From: an uncultured Collinsella sp.
GTDB lineage: Bacteria; Actinomycetota; Coriobacteriia; Coriobacteriales; Coriobacteriaceae
Assembly (NCBI GenBank): GCA_902472315.1
Contig: CABRNM010000002.1
Coordinates: forward strand, 96,858 to 160,857
DNA length: 64,000 nucleotides
Direction of reading: 5' to 3'
Below the pieces are notes generated by a model. That model had not been told where the DNA came from and made no database searches. It saw only the letters and a program-made list of their open reading frames with translations. The position numbers were made by a program, and so were the translations under genes. Positions 24,183 to 32,507 of the stretch are shown piece after piece. Position 1 is the stretch's first letter; every line of letters starts with the position of its first letter.

Positions 24183-24947
24183 GTGATTAAAGCGGAGCGA
24201 CAGGATAAGGTTCGGCAGCTGCTCGAGGAACAGGGAACGGTCTCGGTCAAGGAGATTTCGGATGCGTTAGGTGTCTCGGATATGACGATCCGCCGTGACC
24301 TTGAGGAGCTTGCGAGCCTGGGCGAGATCGAGCGCGTGCACGGCGGAGCCCGCAGTGCGCAGAGCCGTCCACACGCTATGCTGCGCCATGAGTATTCGCA
24401 CAGCGAGAAGCGCACGAAACATGCCGAGGAAAAGTTGCAGATTGCGCGCCGTTCTGTGGAGCTTATCGAGGAAGGCTCGACCATCTTTTTGGGCACGGGC
24501 ACCACGGTTGAGCAGATGGCCTCGATGCTGCCGGCGTTTCGCCTGCGCATTGTGACCAATTCGCTTTCGGTGTTTAACCTGCTCGAGGCGCGCGAAGACT
24601 GCGAACTGTGCCTGGTGGGCGGCGTGTACCGTCGCCGCACTGCCGCCTTTGTGGGCCCCACGGCCGAGGACACCTTGCGCGCGCTGGGAATCGACGCAGC
24701 CTTTATCGGCGCAAACGGCATTTTGGACGGCGACGTGTCTACGTCTAACATGGAAGAGGGCCGCATCCAGCAGCTCGCCTTTAGCAAGGCCGACTCGCGC
24801 TATCTGATCGCCGATTCCAGCAAGATTGGCAAGCGCGACTTCTACACCTTCTGCCGTCTGGACAGCCTGGACGCCGTGGTGTGCGAGCCGGGCATCGCCG
24901 CCGAAGATCGTGCCGCCATCGAGGAGCATACGCAGGTCATTTGCTAG
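24183..24947 (+). CDS. DeoR-family sugar regulator, copy 1
   Basis: A 254-residue DeoR protein. The N-terminal helix-turn-helix (VSVKEISDALGVSDMTIRRDLEELASLGEIERVHGGA) is followed by a sugar-phosphate sensing domain (GSTIFLGTGTTVEQMASML, VTNSLSVFNLLE, FIGANGI). GTG 24183 is chosen because GAGGA lies 6 nt upstream; the in-frame GTG 24156 has no RBS. It is divergent from galM and probably controls it and related genes. A deleted copy remains at 29101-29304. Confidence 0.88.
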   Translation: MIKAERQDKVRQLLEEQGTVSVKEISDALGVSDMTIRRDLEELASLGEIERVHGGARSAQSRPHAMLRHEYSHSEKRTKHAEEKLQIARRSVELIEEGSTIFLGTGTTVEQMASMLPAFRLRIVTNSLSVFNLLEAREDCELCLVGGVYRRRTAAFVGPTAEDTLRALGIDAAFIGANGILDGDVSTSNMEEGRIQQLAFSKADSRYLIADSSKIGKRDFYTFCRLDSLDAVVCEPGIAAEDRAAIEEHTQVIC

Positions 24948-25066
24948 CTAGCGCTACGGGATTGCCAACGGGCGATGCGGGAGGACTTTTACCTCCTGTC
25001 ATTGTGGAAACCAGCGCGTCAGCGCTACGCGATATGACGCGCAAATGAGGACTCCACTATCAAATC

Positions 25067-25204
25067 GTCTCAACCTGTGACATCTAGACGTCCAAAACCG
25101 GTCTTAGTGTTACAGATTGAGACAATTCGGTGGGGTCTACCTTGTTTGTCTCGATCTGTAACGGTTAGGACTTAAAAACTCGGCTACGTGTTACAGATCG
25201 AGAC
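25067..25204. repeat. Array 1 of 57-nt stem-loop repeats (two copies)
   Basis: Copies at 25067-25123 and 25148-25204, each 57 nt, joined by a 24-nt spacer. Each has inverted arms of the form GTCTCGATCTGTAAC / GTTACAGATCGAGAC around a ~25-nt A-rich centre. The array lies between the convergent ends of the DeoR (24947) and GntR (25220) genes. Confidence 0.85.
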
Positions 25205-25219
25205 AAAAGAAAAAGAACA

Positions 25220-25939
25220 TTAGGACTTGAAAATAAAGTTTTGATAAGGGACCCGCCCAGTTAAGACGGTGCGGCAGACAATTGAGATTAGTTTGCCTCC
25301 GGAGTCGTAAGCATAATGAGTCAGTTCGATGACCGGAAGTTTTGCAACACCATAATTACTGGCTTCGGAATCGCTAAGCTGACGTGCTCTATAGCTTTCC
25401 CTAACAGATTGGATAGACTTGGACAAGTCGTCCATGATTCTGCTAAATGCCTGAAAATCTAACTGGTTATTCGGAACGCGCGACTTTGAAATGAAAAACG
25501 TATCAGCGCCTATGAAGCTGCCTTCAAGTTCGTAGGTCAATTCAAGACGCTGAATTTCATCGCGACTTTGACATCCAAATTGTTGGAGCATCATTACGGA
25601 AATTGGACGACCTGATGTGAGGCCGCCGAAATGTTTGGTGATGGCATCCGGATCAACGCCATCGCAATGGCTTGCAAAGTCAAAGTCTAAAAGTGAATTG
25701 AGCTCGCTAACGCGTTTCGGTGCAACAAACGATCCCTTACCTTGGATTCGATAGATACTTCCACGACGCTCCAGCTCACTCATGGCAAGTCGGACGGTTG
25801 TTCTGCTTACGGCGTATTCGTCGCAGAGTTCCATTTCTGTTGGAAGTTTATCGTCTGCTTGATATTCATCGACGATCTGCTTGAGCAGCGCGTCGGTGAG
25901 CTGTAAATAGAGTGGCCGTTTTTCGTGTGTATCGAGCAT
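25220..25939 (-). CDS. GntR/HutC-family regulator of the 26-29 kb PTS locus
   Basis: A 239-residue regulator from the chosen start at 25939 (MLDTHEKRPLYLQ), which has GAGG 6 nt upstream; an ATG six codons earlier (25957) is possible but has a weaker RBS. The GntR winged helix covers ~10-75 (KLPTEMELCDEYAVSRTTVRLAMSELERRG, GKGSFVAP), then a UTRA domain. It probably binds the palindrome ATATTGTTACAACAATAT (26979-26996) before the adjacent gene. The effector is unknown. Confidence 0.85.
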   Translation of the reverse strand: MLDTHEKRPLYLQLTDALLKQIVDEYQADDKLPTEMELCDEYAVSRTTVRLAMSELERRGSIYRIQGKGSFVAPKRVSELNSLLDFDFASHCDGVDPDAITKHFGGLTSGRPISVMMLQQFGCQSRDEIQRLELTYELEGSFIGADTFFISKSRVPNNQLDFQAFSRIMDDLSKSIQSVRESYRARQLSDSEASNYGVAKLPVIELTHYAYDSGGKLISIVCRTVLTGRVPYQNFIFKS

Positions 25940-26011
25940 TAGAGCCTCAGTTTGCATGTTGGTTATACCTGATGGTTGTCTCAGTCGGGATGTAACGTGG
26001 GCAAGGTAACC

Positions 26012-26932
26012 TTAACGTATCACAGAGCGGCTCAGCATGACGATCTGATGCCTGTATCCACGAAGGGCTTGTCCGAGCGTGAAGATATTCTGGGGCAGGC
26101 AAATACCGTTCATGGAGTCCCCGATATGTTGGAGGTCAGCGCCGGCTGCTTTTGCTGCAAGGCCTATTTTCTTAATGGTCTCGCTGTCGCAGGAGTCTTG
26201 ACTCGTCCCGTTCGCCGCCATGACGAGAACCTTCTCTTCAATTGACTTGCCTACGTTGTGGGATCGTACAAAGTCTACGATGGCGCGCAGGTCTGCTTCT
26301 TGGAAGCAAGGGACGGTGTAGGGGGCTGGCACGAGAAGGATATCGACGCCGAGGTCAACAAACTTGCGCGCAATTTCGAGCGTCATGACAGGTTCCGCAA
26401 CGCCCGCTCCATGCATTTTTCCGGCTATGACCAGGCCATTGAAATGCTCTTTGGAGAGTTTAATCGAATGGGCGATTGCATCGTTGGAGACGCCGGTTCC
26501 AGGGTTGCCCGTCAGGCAGATAAAATCAAATCCGAGTTCGTTAGCCTTTTCTAAGGTCTTGGGAGAGACGCGACGACCCATGGGGATTTCCGTTCGGGAT
26601 TCAGACATCTCTGCCTCGTTATCAACTGGCTCCAGATTGACGCCAATGGGCCTTCCGCATGCTCGCTTCACCCAAGTGACCGGGTTTTCATTGAGATCAT
26701 CTGGAATACCGGCAATAACTGGATCGAACACATCGAGCGCGTTAAACAGAAGCAGGTCGGCACCTGCGGCACGTTCGATTTCTGCATTAGTAACGCCGCC
26801 GAGAAATTGGGAAGAGGGTACGTTTTCCGCCATGATGGTACGTCCCTCGGAAGCCAGAATTGCCTGTTTTAGATCCATGGGTGACGTGGCGGCAAAATCG
26901 GATGCGGACATGTTCAGTAATCGTTTGGGCAT
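26012..26932 (-). CDS. TIM-barrel-like protein of PTS loci (DUF7916-type)
   Basis: A 306-residue soluble protein. The alternating strand/helix pattern (NVPSSQFLGGVTNAEIERAAGADLLLFN, FDFICLTGNPGTGVSND, GLVIAGKMHGAGV, VDILLVPAPYTVPCF) fits a TIM barrel. I recall relatives in PTS operons of Firmicutes and Actinobacteria, often mislabelled as HAD hydrolases; no HAD motif is visible here. A metabolic role on the sugar phosphate brought in by the neighbouring EIICB is likely but unproven. A 356-bp control region separates it from the divergent EIICB. Confidence 0.6.
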   Translation of the reverse strand: MPKRLLNMSASDFAATSPMDLKQAILASEGRTIMAENVPSSQFLGGVTNAEIERAAGADLLLFNALDVFDPVIAGIPDDLNENPVTWVKRACGRPIGVNLEPVDNEAEMSESRTEIPMGRRVSPKTLEKANELGFDFICLTGNPGTGVSNDAIAHSIKLSKEHFNGLVIAGKMHGAGVAEPVMTLEIARKFVDLGVDILLVPAPYTVPCFQEADLRAIVDFVRSHNVGKSIEEKVLVMAANGTSQDSCDSETIKKIGLAAKAAGADLQHIGDSMNGICLPQNIFTLGQALRGYRHQIVMLSRSVIR

Positions 26933-26978
26933 TGTTACTTCCTTTGACTAGAACGACAGGCTTGTGACATTGTCTCTA

Positions 26979-27104
26979 ATATTGTTACAACAATATATTC
27001 AATATGTTATATCCAATCGGTGAACGGTTGCAAGCTTATTGTACTGCTTGGAAAAAATAGTCTTTAGCTGGGAAAACCTTATATTAATCAACTACCGTTC
27101 ACCG
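26979..27104. promoter_or_regulatory. Divergent control region: GntR-like palindrome and two CGGTGAACGGT sites
   Basis: ATATTGTTACAACAATAT (26979-26996) is an 18-bp palindrome suited to a GntR dimer. CGGTGAACGGT (27018-27028) and its complement ACCGTTCACCG (27094-27104) follow. A -35-like TTGACA at 27122-27127 faces the EIICB gene. The region 26933-27288 contains no gene. Confidence 0.6.
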
Positions 27105-27288
27105 AATAAGTATTTGAATTCTTGACATATCGACAAAGCGGAAAAAGAATTGGTTATGACAAATCGTGCAAATGATATTACATTTCGCACAAGAACGTAT
27201 TCACTTACATAAGTGGATACAAACGGGGACGACGACGGTTGAGTCCGGATAAATCGTTACGTGCCCGGGAATCATGAAAGGATGTGTT

Positions 27289-28983
27289 ATGGACGCTATC
27301 GTCAAATTCCTTGAAAAACACCAGCCCCTCTTCGACAAAATCTCGAGGAACATTTATCTGGTGGCGATCAAGGATGGCTTTCTCTCGAATATGCCAATTG
27401 TGCTGTTCTCGAGCCTGTTCCTTCTTCTTTCGACGCTCCCTGCCTATGTAGGCATCACGCTTCCGCCTGAGGTGCTGGATTTCTTCAATAAAATCTATGC
27501 ATATACCATGGGACTTCTTGGCATTATGGTGGCCGGCACCACGGCGAGCTCACTTGCCATGTCGATGAACCGTCGCATGCCTTCGGGTAAATCTCTCAAC
27601 CCCACTTCGTGCATGGTTTGTGCCATGTGCGGCATGCTCTTGCTATCGGTGACGAACGATGTTGTCTCGATTGGCGGAGCAGATACATCTGTTTTTGAAA
27701 CCGGCTATATGGGAACCAAGGGTTTTCTCGCTGCGTTCGTAGCCGCATTCTTGACCGTTAATATCTATAAGGTGTGCATTAGCCATAATGTGACGATCAA
27801 GCTCCCCAAAGAGGTCCCTGGCTCTATTGCGCAGAGTTTTCGCGATATCTTTGCATTTGGGTTTTCGATCCTTGCGTGCGCTTTTATCGATCTTGCGAGC
27901 CGCAAGCTGCTTGCTGTGCCGTTCGCCAATTTGGTATCCGCTCTCATCTCGCCGCTGTTCTCCGCGGTCGACACCTATCCTGGCATGGCGCTTATCGAAG
28001 GCGCGGTCGCACTTTTCCAATTTATGGGTATCCACGGTGCTTCGGTTGTCATGAGTCCGATCAATGCTGCGCTCTACGGCAATACCGTTACCAATCTTGA
28101 GGTTTTCCAAGCAGGTGGACACCCGTCAATTGCTCTCACGCAGGACTTTACAAGCTTCATCGGCGGTCTGGGCGGTTCTGGCTGCACGTTCATCGTTCCT
28201 ATTATCCTGATCATGTTTATGCGCTCCAAGCAGCTTAAAGCCATGGGCAAGGCATCGATTATCCCGGTGATTTTTGGAGTTAACGAGCCCGTTATCTTCG
28301 GTATGCCGATTGTTCTCAATCCCTATATGTTCGTGCCCTTCCTAGTGGCTCCTATGGTCAACGCCATTATCGGTAAATTTTTCATTGACGTCATTGGAAT
28401 GAACGCCCCCATGTATACCATGCCGTGGGCGCTTCCCGGCCCAATCGGTGCATTCCTCACCACGGGTCTCGATCTGCGTTCTCTCGTATTGATGGCAGTG
28501 CTGTTGGTCGTTGACTTTGTGATTTACTATCCGTTCTGCAAGGCGTATGACCATCAGCTTTGTTTGGAAGAGTCTGCAAAGGAGACTGCAGGAAACTCGG
28601 ATGCAGATGCTATTGCCGCACAGGAAAATGTCGCAAAAGCTCTCGAGGCGGTAAAGGACAAGGCGGAGCAGATCCGCGTGCTTGTGCTTTGCCAGGGTGC
28701 CGGCACTTCGACTCTCTTGGCAAATGCTCTTCGCGAAGGTGCCGCTGCTAAGGGTATCGATCTGGTTTCTCAGTCCGGTGCGTACGGAAGCCACTATGAG
28801 ACGATGGATCAGTACAACGTGATTGTTCTGGCGCCCCAGGCACGCATGTACTATGACGCTATGAAGGCCGATACCGATCGCCTTGGAATTAAACTGCTCA
28901 CCACAAGGGGCAAGGAGTATATCGACCTTACCAACGATCCCGAAGGTGCAATTGACTGGATCGTTCAGGAGCTGGCCAAATAG
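27289..28983 (+). CDS. PTS lactose/cellobiose-family EIICB, GntR-linked
   Basis: A 564-residue permease. Residues 1-~425 form the EIIC channel (start MDAIVKFLEKHQPLFDKISRN, then GIHGASVV and VPIILIMFMRSKQLKAMGKA); after an Ala/Glu-rich linker, the EIIB domain carries the phosphorylated Cys near residue 468 in VLVLCQGAGTST. ATG 27289 is chosen over ATG 27274 because AAAGGA lies between them. It has no adjacent EIIA or glycosidase, so it must use an EIIA encoded elsewhere, such as 45782. Sugar unknown. Confidence 0.9.
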   Translation: MDAIVKFLEKHQPLFDKISRNIYLVAIKDGFLSNMPIVLFSSLFLLLSTLPAYVGITLPPEVLDFFNKIYAYTMGLLGIMVAGTTASSLAMSMNRRMPSGKSLNPTSCMVCAMCGMLLLSVTNDVVSIGGADTSVFETGYMGTKGFLAAFVAAFLTVNIYKVCISHNVTIKLPKEVPGSIAQSFRDIFAFGFSILACAFIDLASRKLLAVPFANLVSALISPLFSAVDTYPGMALIEGAVALFQFMGIHGASVVMSPINAALYGNTVTNLEVFQAGGHPSIALTQDFTSFIGGLGGSGCTFIVPIILIMFMRSKQLKAMGKASIIPVIFGVNEPVIFGMPIVLNPYMFVPFLVAPMVNAIIGKFFIDVIGMNAPMYTMPWALPGPIGAFLTTGLDLRSLVLMAVLLVVDFVIYYPFCKAYDHQLCLEESAKETAGNSDADAIAAQENVAKALEAVKDKAEQIRVLVLCQGAGTSTLLANALREGAAAKGIDLVSQSGAYGSHYETMDQYNVIVLAPQARMYYDAMKADTDRLGIKLLTTRGKEYIDLTNDPEGAIDWIVQELAK

Positions 28984-29018
28984 TGGATGCACTCCGTCGT
29001 TGATTCGTCGGTGTATAG

Positions 29019-29055
29019 TACGGTCCCGCAGCTTATTGAGCTGCGGGGCCGTATT
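29019..29055 (+). terminator. Terminator after the GntR-linked EIICB
   Basis: TACGGTCCCGCAGCT / AGCTGCGGGGCCGTA stem with one G:T pair and a short loop, followed by TTTCG. Confidence 0.8.
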
Positions 29056-29100
29056 TCGTTGAGTATCTAATTGAGACAATGAGCGCAACCGTCGTGAGAT

Positions 29101-29304
29101 CGCATTGGCGCTCTTCGAGTCACCGACAAGCTGCCTTCCATCTATGTGACCAATTCGCTTTCGGTCTTTAGCCTGCTCGAGGCGCGCGAGGATTGCGAGC
29201 TGTGCCTGGTGGGCGGCATGTACCGCCGCCGCACCGCCGTCTTTGTGGGGCCCACGGCCGAGGATCGTGTCGCCATCGAGGAGCACACGCAGGTCATCTG
29301 CTAG
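29101..29304 (+). pseudogene. Decayed DeoR-family regulator with an internal deletion
   Basis: The in-frame reading LPSIYVTNSLSVFSLLEARE continues to VGGMYRRRTAVFVGPTAED and then jumps to RVAIEEHTQVIC before TAG 29302. Compared with the DeoR protein at 24183 the N-terminal DNA-binding half is missing and about 75 residues between GPTAED and the C-terminal helix are deleted. A frameshift is evident near 29100. No start or RBS remains. Confidence 0.88.
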
Positions 29305-29411
29305 CTAGTGCAGCAGGCGATACTTCTGCCCCCTGCCGGCGCGGGGATACCGCTTTACAATGACACGCAAATAACTTTGGGCAACAAGGATGAGGCTATT
29401 CTGAGATATGA

Positions 29412-30644
29412 CTAGACTCCGTATTTCGTCTTTATGTCCCTTGAGAATGAATCGTAGTCTTCATAGAGTCCTTCTCTGCTTTCATCCTCGGCGTGGTTTA
29501 CACGTTCAAGGAGCTTATCCTTTGGAGCCTCTTTTGTTATTGCGGCCTCGCCATCGGGTATTGTGGCTTGCAAGAATAGTTCTAGAGCATGGACGTCTTT
29601 GAGTATGTAGCCCGTCGAACGACCCGCTCCTGTTTTTTCGATTGCGCTGCAACTAACAAGCTGACCGAGGGTTCGTTTAACGGTAACCTCGCTGATATCG
29701 GGGCAGTTGGATCGGATGTCGGATTTCTTAATGACGCCGGGTCTCTGTTGAAATAGAACAGCGATGCGCGCTTGCTTCGACATGGGACGAGTGCTTGATT
29801 CAATTAAGGTACGCTGCTCGAGCTGTCGGTAGGCGGCCAGGGTTGTTCCGAGCATGAAACGGATAAAGGGTACTTCGGTGTTTTGATTTTCATTCCATCC
29901 AGTGGAGCTTGCAGCGAGGGCGTTGTAGTAGAGCGCCTTGTTGTCTTCAATAAGTCGTTCGATGCTGATGTAACGCGCAACGTCGTATCCAGTCTTTTCG
30001 AGTAGCAGCGTTGTAAGGAGCCGGCTCATCCTGCCATTGCCATCGTTGAAGGGATGAATGCTGACAAAATCGAAGATGAAGCGGAATGATATAAGGAGGG
30101 GGTCGCAAACTTGACGAGATAAGGCGTCGTTGAGGGACCGACAGGCTTCTTCGATAAGTCCGGGGGTTGCTAGGGCCGAAGGCGGCCTAAAGCGCACAAA
30201 TCGATTGCCTTGATTGTCGATGGAGATGATTTCGTTATCGCTATCTTTCCAATGGCCCCCATACGAGATTGCCGTGTGCGCCATGAGGTCACGATGCAAC
30301 TGCAAAATGACCGATGGCGTTACGGGAATGGAATCGTGTTGCTCGTGAATAAGCGACAGCACATCTCGGTATCCAGCGATTTCTTCCTCTGCGCGGGAGC
30401 TTGGCTTGGCGGAATACGCCATGATTGCTTTGAGTCTTTTTTGGGTGGTAACAATTCCTTCAAGTCCGTTGGAGGATTGGGTGCTTTGGATCTTAGCTTC
30501 CTCCATAAGTGACGATAGAAGTTCGGGTTTAACTTGACTCAGAGCAAGCTGTCGGCCTTTATGCTCGCGTATCGAGAGGAGGAGGTTGGTGATTGGAGTT
30601 GCCTCGAGTTCCGCTGGGACTGTGGTGTAATCGAACTGGCGCAT
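29412..30644 (-). CDS. Fic-domain protein (AMPylator-type), self-inhibited class
   Basis: A 410-residue protein. The Fic core HPFNDGNGRMSR (His197) is complete. An upstream helix contains S58-N-G-L-E62-G63, matching the (S/T)xxxE(G/N) inhibitory motif that blocks ATP binding in class II Fic proteins. Residues ~285-345 form a winged helix (IKKSDIRSNCPDISEVTVKRTLGQLVSCSAIEKTG). The family transfers AMP to a target protein; the target is unknown. No separate antitoxin is adjacent. The promoter lies between arms of a 25-bp inverted repeat, fitting autoregulation by the winged helix. Confidence 0.92.
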   Translation of the reverse strand: MRQFDYTTVPAELEATPITNLLLSIREHKGRQLALSQVKPELLSSLMEEAKIQSTQSSNGLEGIVTTQKRLKAIMAYSAKPSSRAEEEIAGYRDVLSLIHEQHDSIPVTPSVILQLHRDLMAHTAISYGGHWKDSDNEIISIDNQGNRFVRFRPPSALATPGLIEEACRSLNDALSRQVCDPLLISFRFIFDFVSIHPFNDGNGRMSRLLTTLLLEKTGYDVARYISIERLIEDNKALYYNALAASSTGWNENQNTEVPFIRFMLGTTLAAYRQLEQRTLIESSTRPMSKQARIAVLFQQRPGVIKKSDIRSNCPDISEVTVKRTLGQLVSCSAIEKTGAGRSTGYILKDVHALELFLQATIPDGEAAITKEAPKDKLLERVNHAEDESREGLYEDYDSFSRDIKTKYGV

Positions 30645-30652
30645 GCGGCTCC

Positions 30653-30727
30653 TTTCGGTATCACGAACATACTTTCGATATCATAATACCATTAAATGAC
30701 ACCGAAAGTATGTTCGTGATACCGAAA
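30653..30727. promoter_or_regulatory. Perfect 25-bp inverted repeat flanking the fic promoter
   Basis: The arm at 30653-30677 (TTTCGGTATCACGAACATAC...) and the arm at 30703-30727 are perfect reverse complements separated by 25 bp of AT-rich DNA. That spacer holds -10-like TATGAT/TATTAT sequences on the minus strand. The left arm ends 9 bp before the fic start at 30644. Paired operators are the simplest reading. Confidence 0.7.
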
Positions 30728-30781
30728 ACTAGAAACCATGCTTCATAACTGCTTGGAAAGTTCGGATTTGACTATCTTATT

Positions 30782-30916
30782 GTCTTGATCTGTAACAGGT
30801 AGACGGTCGAAAGTGGGCTACGTGTTACAGATTGAGATTTTTTGACCGGACTCCTGTTTGTCTCGATCTGTAACATTTAAGACCGAAAATCCCAGTTAGA
30901 TGTTACAGATCGAGAC
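30782..30916. repeat. Array 2 of 57-nt stem-loop repeats (two copies)
   Basis: Copies at 30782-30838 and 30860-30916, each 57 nt with a 21-nt spacer. The arms keep the CTGTAACA / TGTTACAG core. The array lies between the fic control region and the terminator of the phospho-glycosidase at 31010. Confidence 0.85.
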
Positions 30917-30945
30917 GAATGATCCGCTCGGGCTCACCAAAAACA

Positions 30946-30988
30946 AAAAGGCCGCATGCGAACCCGTGGAGGGATTCGCATACGGCCG
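30946..30988 (-). terminator. Terminator of glycosidase module 1
   Basis: On the minus strand CGGCCGTATGCGAATCC / GGGTTCGCATGCGGCC with one mismatch, followed by TTTTTGTTTTTG. Confidence 0.85.
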
Positions 30989-31009
30989 ACAGGGGGTATG
31001 CGGCGGAAA

Positions 31010-32431
31010 CTAGGCCATAAGCAGGCCGGTCTCCGCGACGTTCTTGTACCAGTACGCGCTCGCCTTGGGATAGCGCTTCTGGGTCTCAAAGTCGATGTAG
31101 AACAGGCCGTAGCGCTTGTTATAGCCGTTGGTCCAGGAGAACTGGTCCTGCAGCGACCACACAAAGTAACCGTCGACGTTTACGCCGCCGTCGATTGCCT
31201 TGAGGATCCACGCGAGATGCTGGCGCATGTAGTCGATACGAGGGGCGTCGTCTATAAAGCCATCCTCGAAGTCGTCCTTATAGCCCATGCCGTTCTCGGT
31301 GATGTAGATCTTCTTGTAGTTGGGGTAATCGTTCTTAATGCGGAGCAGCAGGTCGTAGAGGCCCTCGGGATAGATGATCCAGTCCCAATCGGTGGTGGGT
31401 ACGCCTTCGCGCACGCATGACTCGCCCACGCCCTTGAGGAACCAGCGCGAGGAGCCCTTGTCGCCGGTGCCATTGTGGTTGATGTCGTTTTCGCCCTCGG
31501 CGGCACGCAGGAACTGGCACTTGTAGGTGTTGACGCCCAGGCAATCGTTGTAGGGGAGCGCGGCGGTCAGCGCGGCGATGTCCTCGTCGCGGACGTCGAG
31601 CTCGCCGCCGGCGATATGGGCCAGCTTGGTCGCAGCCTCCATGGTGTCGGCTGCATAGTGGCCGCGGAAGGTGGCGTCGAGTACCCAGCGGTTGTTGATG
31701 ACGTCGGCCATGCGAGCTGCCTCGCAGTCGGCGGCGTTGTTGGGGTCGAGGGGATACTTGGGCTCCAGGTTCTGGACAATGCCGATCTCGCCCTCAAAGC
31801 CGCCCTCATGGAAGGCGACGACAGCCTTGGCGTGGGCCACCATCATGTTGTGCATGAGCTGGAAAGCCTTGTCCAGGCGGTACTTCTCGCCGTGCGGCCA
31901 GTTGCCGACGATAAAGCTGCCCTCGGCGGTTGCGGGAATCTCGTTAAAGGTAAACCAGTGCTTGACCTCGGTGAACTCGGCAAAGCAGAACTTGGCGTAC
32001 TCGACGAAGGCGTCGATGGTCGTGCGCGTCAGGAATCCCTCGCCGCCGTTCTGGTAAAAGGCCTCGGGCGTATCGAAGTGATCGAGCGTGACATAGGGGA
32101 TAACGCCAGCTTTGTTGCAGGTGGCGAAAAGCTCGTGATAGAAAGCGACGCCCTCGGGGTTAATCTCGCCGGTGCCACTGGGGAAGATACGGCTCCAAGC
32201 GATGGAGACACGGATGCCATTGATGCCGAAGCGTTGGCACAGGTCGATATCGACCGGATACTTGTTGTAGAAATCGCTTGCGGGATCGGGGGAGAAGCGA
32301 CCCTGGGCAGCCAGGAAATCGTCCCAGGGTACTTTGCCCTTGCCGTGCGTGCGGGTCTCACCCTCAACCTGGTAAGCGGCGGTGGCGCCGCCAAATACAA
32401 AGCCGTCGGGGAACTGCATGGGGTTGGTCAT
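31010..32431 (-). CDS. GH1 6-phospho-beta-galactosidase/glucosidase, module 1
   Basis: A 473-residue GH1 enzyme. FVFGGATAAYQVEGE is the family start; the acid/base Glu is in WFTFNEIP (~residue 166) and the nucleophile Glu in YITENGMGYK. FSWTNGYNKRYGLFY near the C-terminus has the Ser/Lys/Tyr set that holds the 6-phosphate in LacG-type enzymes. It hydrolyses disaccharide phosphates made by the EIICB encoded just upstream, with a small stem-loop (GGTGCCCG/CGGGCACC, 32466-32492) between the two genes. Galactoside versus glucoside preference cannot be fixed. Confidence 0.9.
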   Translation of the reverse strand: MTNPMQFPDGFVFGGATAAYQVEGETRTHGKGKVPWDDFLAAQGRFSPDPASDFYNKYPVDIDLCQRFGINGIRVSIAWSRIFPSGTGEINPEGVAFYHELFATCNKAGVIPYVTLDHFDTPEAFYQNGGEGFLTRTTIDAFVEYAKFCFAEFTEVKHWFTFNEIPATAEGSFIVGNWPHGEKYRLDKAFQLMHNMMVAHAKAVVAFHEGGFEGEIGIVQNLEPKYPLDPNNAADCEAARMADVINNRWVLDATFRGHYAADTMEAATKLAHIAGGELDVRDEDIAALTAALPYNDCLGVNTYKCQFLRAAEGENDINHNGTGDKGSSRWFLKGVGESCVREGVPTTDWDWIIYPEGLYDLLLRIKNDYPNYKKIYITENGMGYKDDFEDGFIDDAPRIDYMRQHLAWILKAIDGGVNVDGYFVWSLQDQFSWTNGYNKRYGLFYIDFETQKRYPKASAYWYKNVAETGLLMA

Positions 32432-32507
32432 GAGTCATCCTTTCTGTGGGATACGGATAGGGAGAGGTGCCCGAACTGGGGATCCGGGCACCAACAGAGG
32501 GAGGAAA

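Noticed and set aside
29412..30644. Classical Fic/antitoxin pair
   Set aside because: The inhibitory helix is inside the Fic protein itself and no small antitoxin gene is adjacent.
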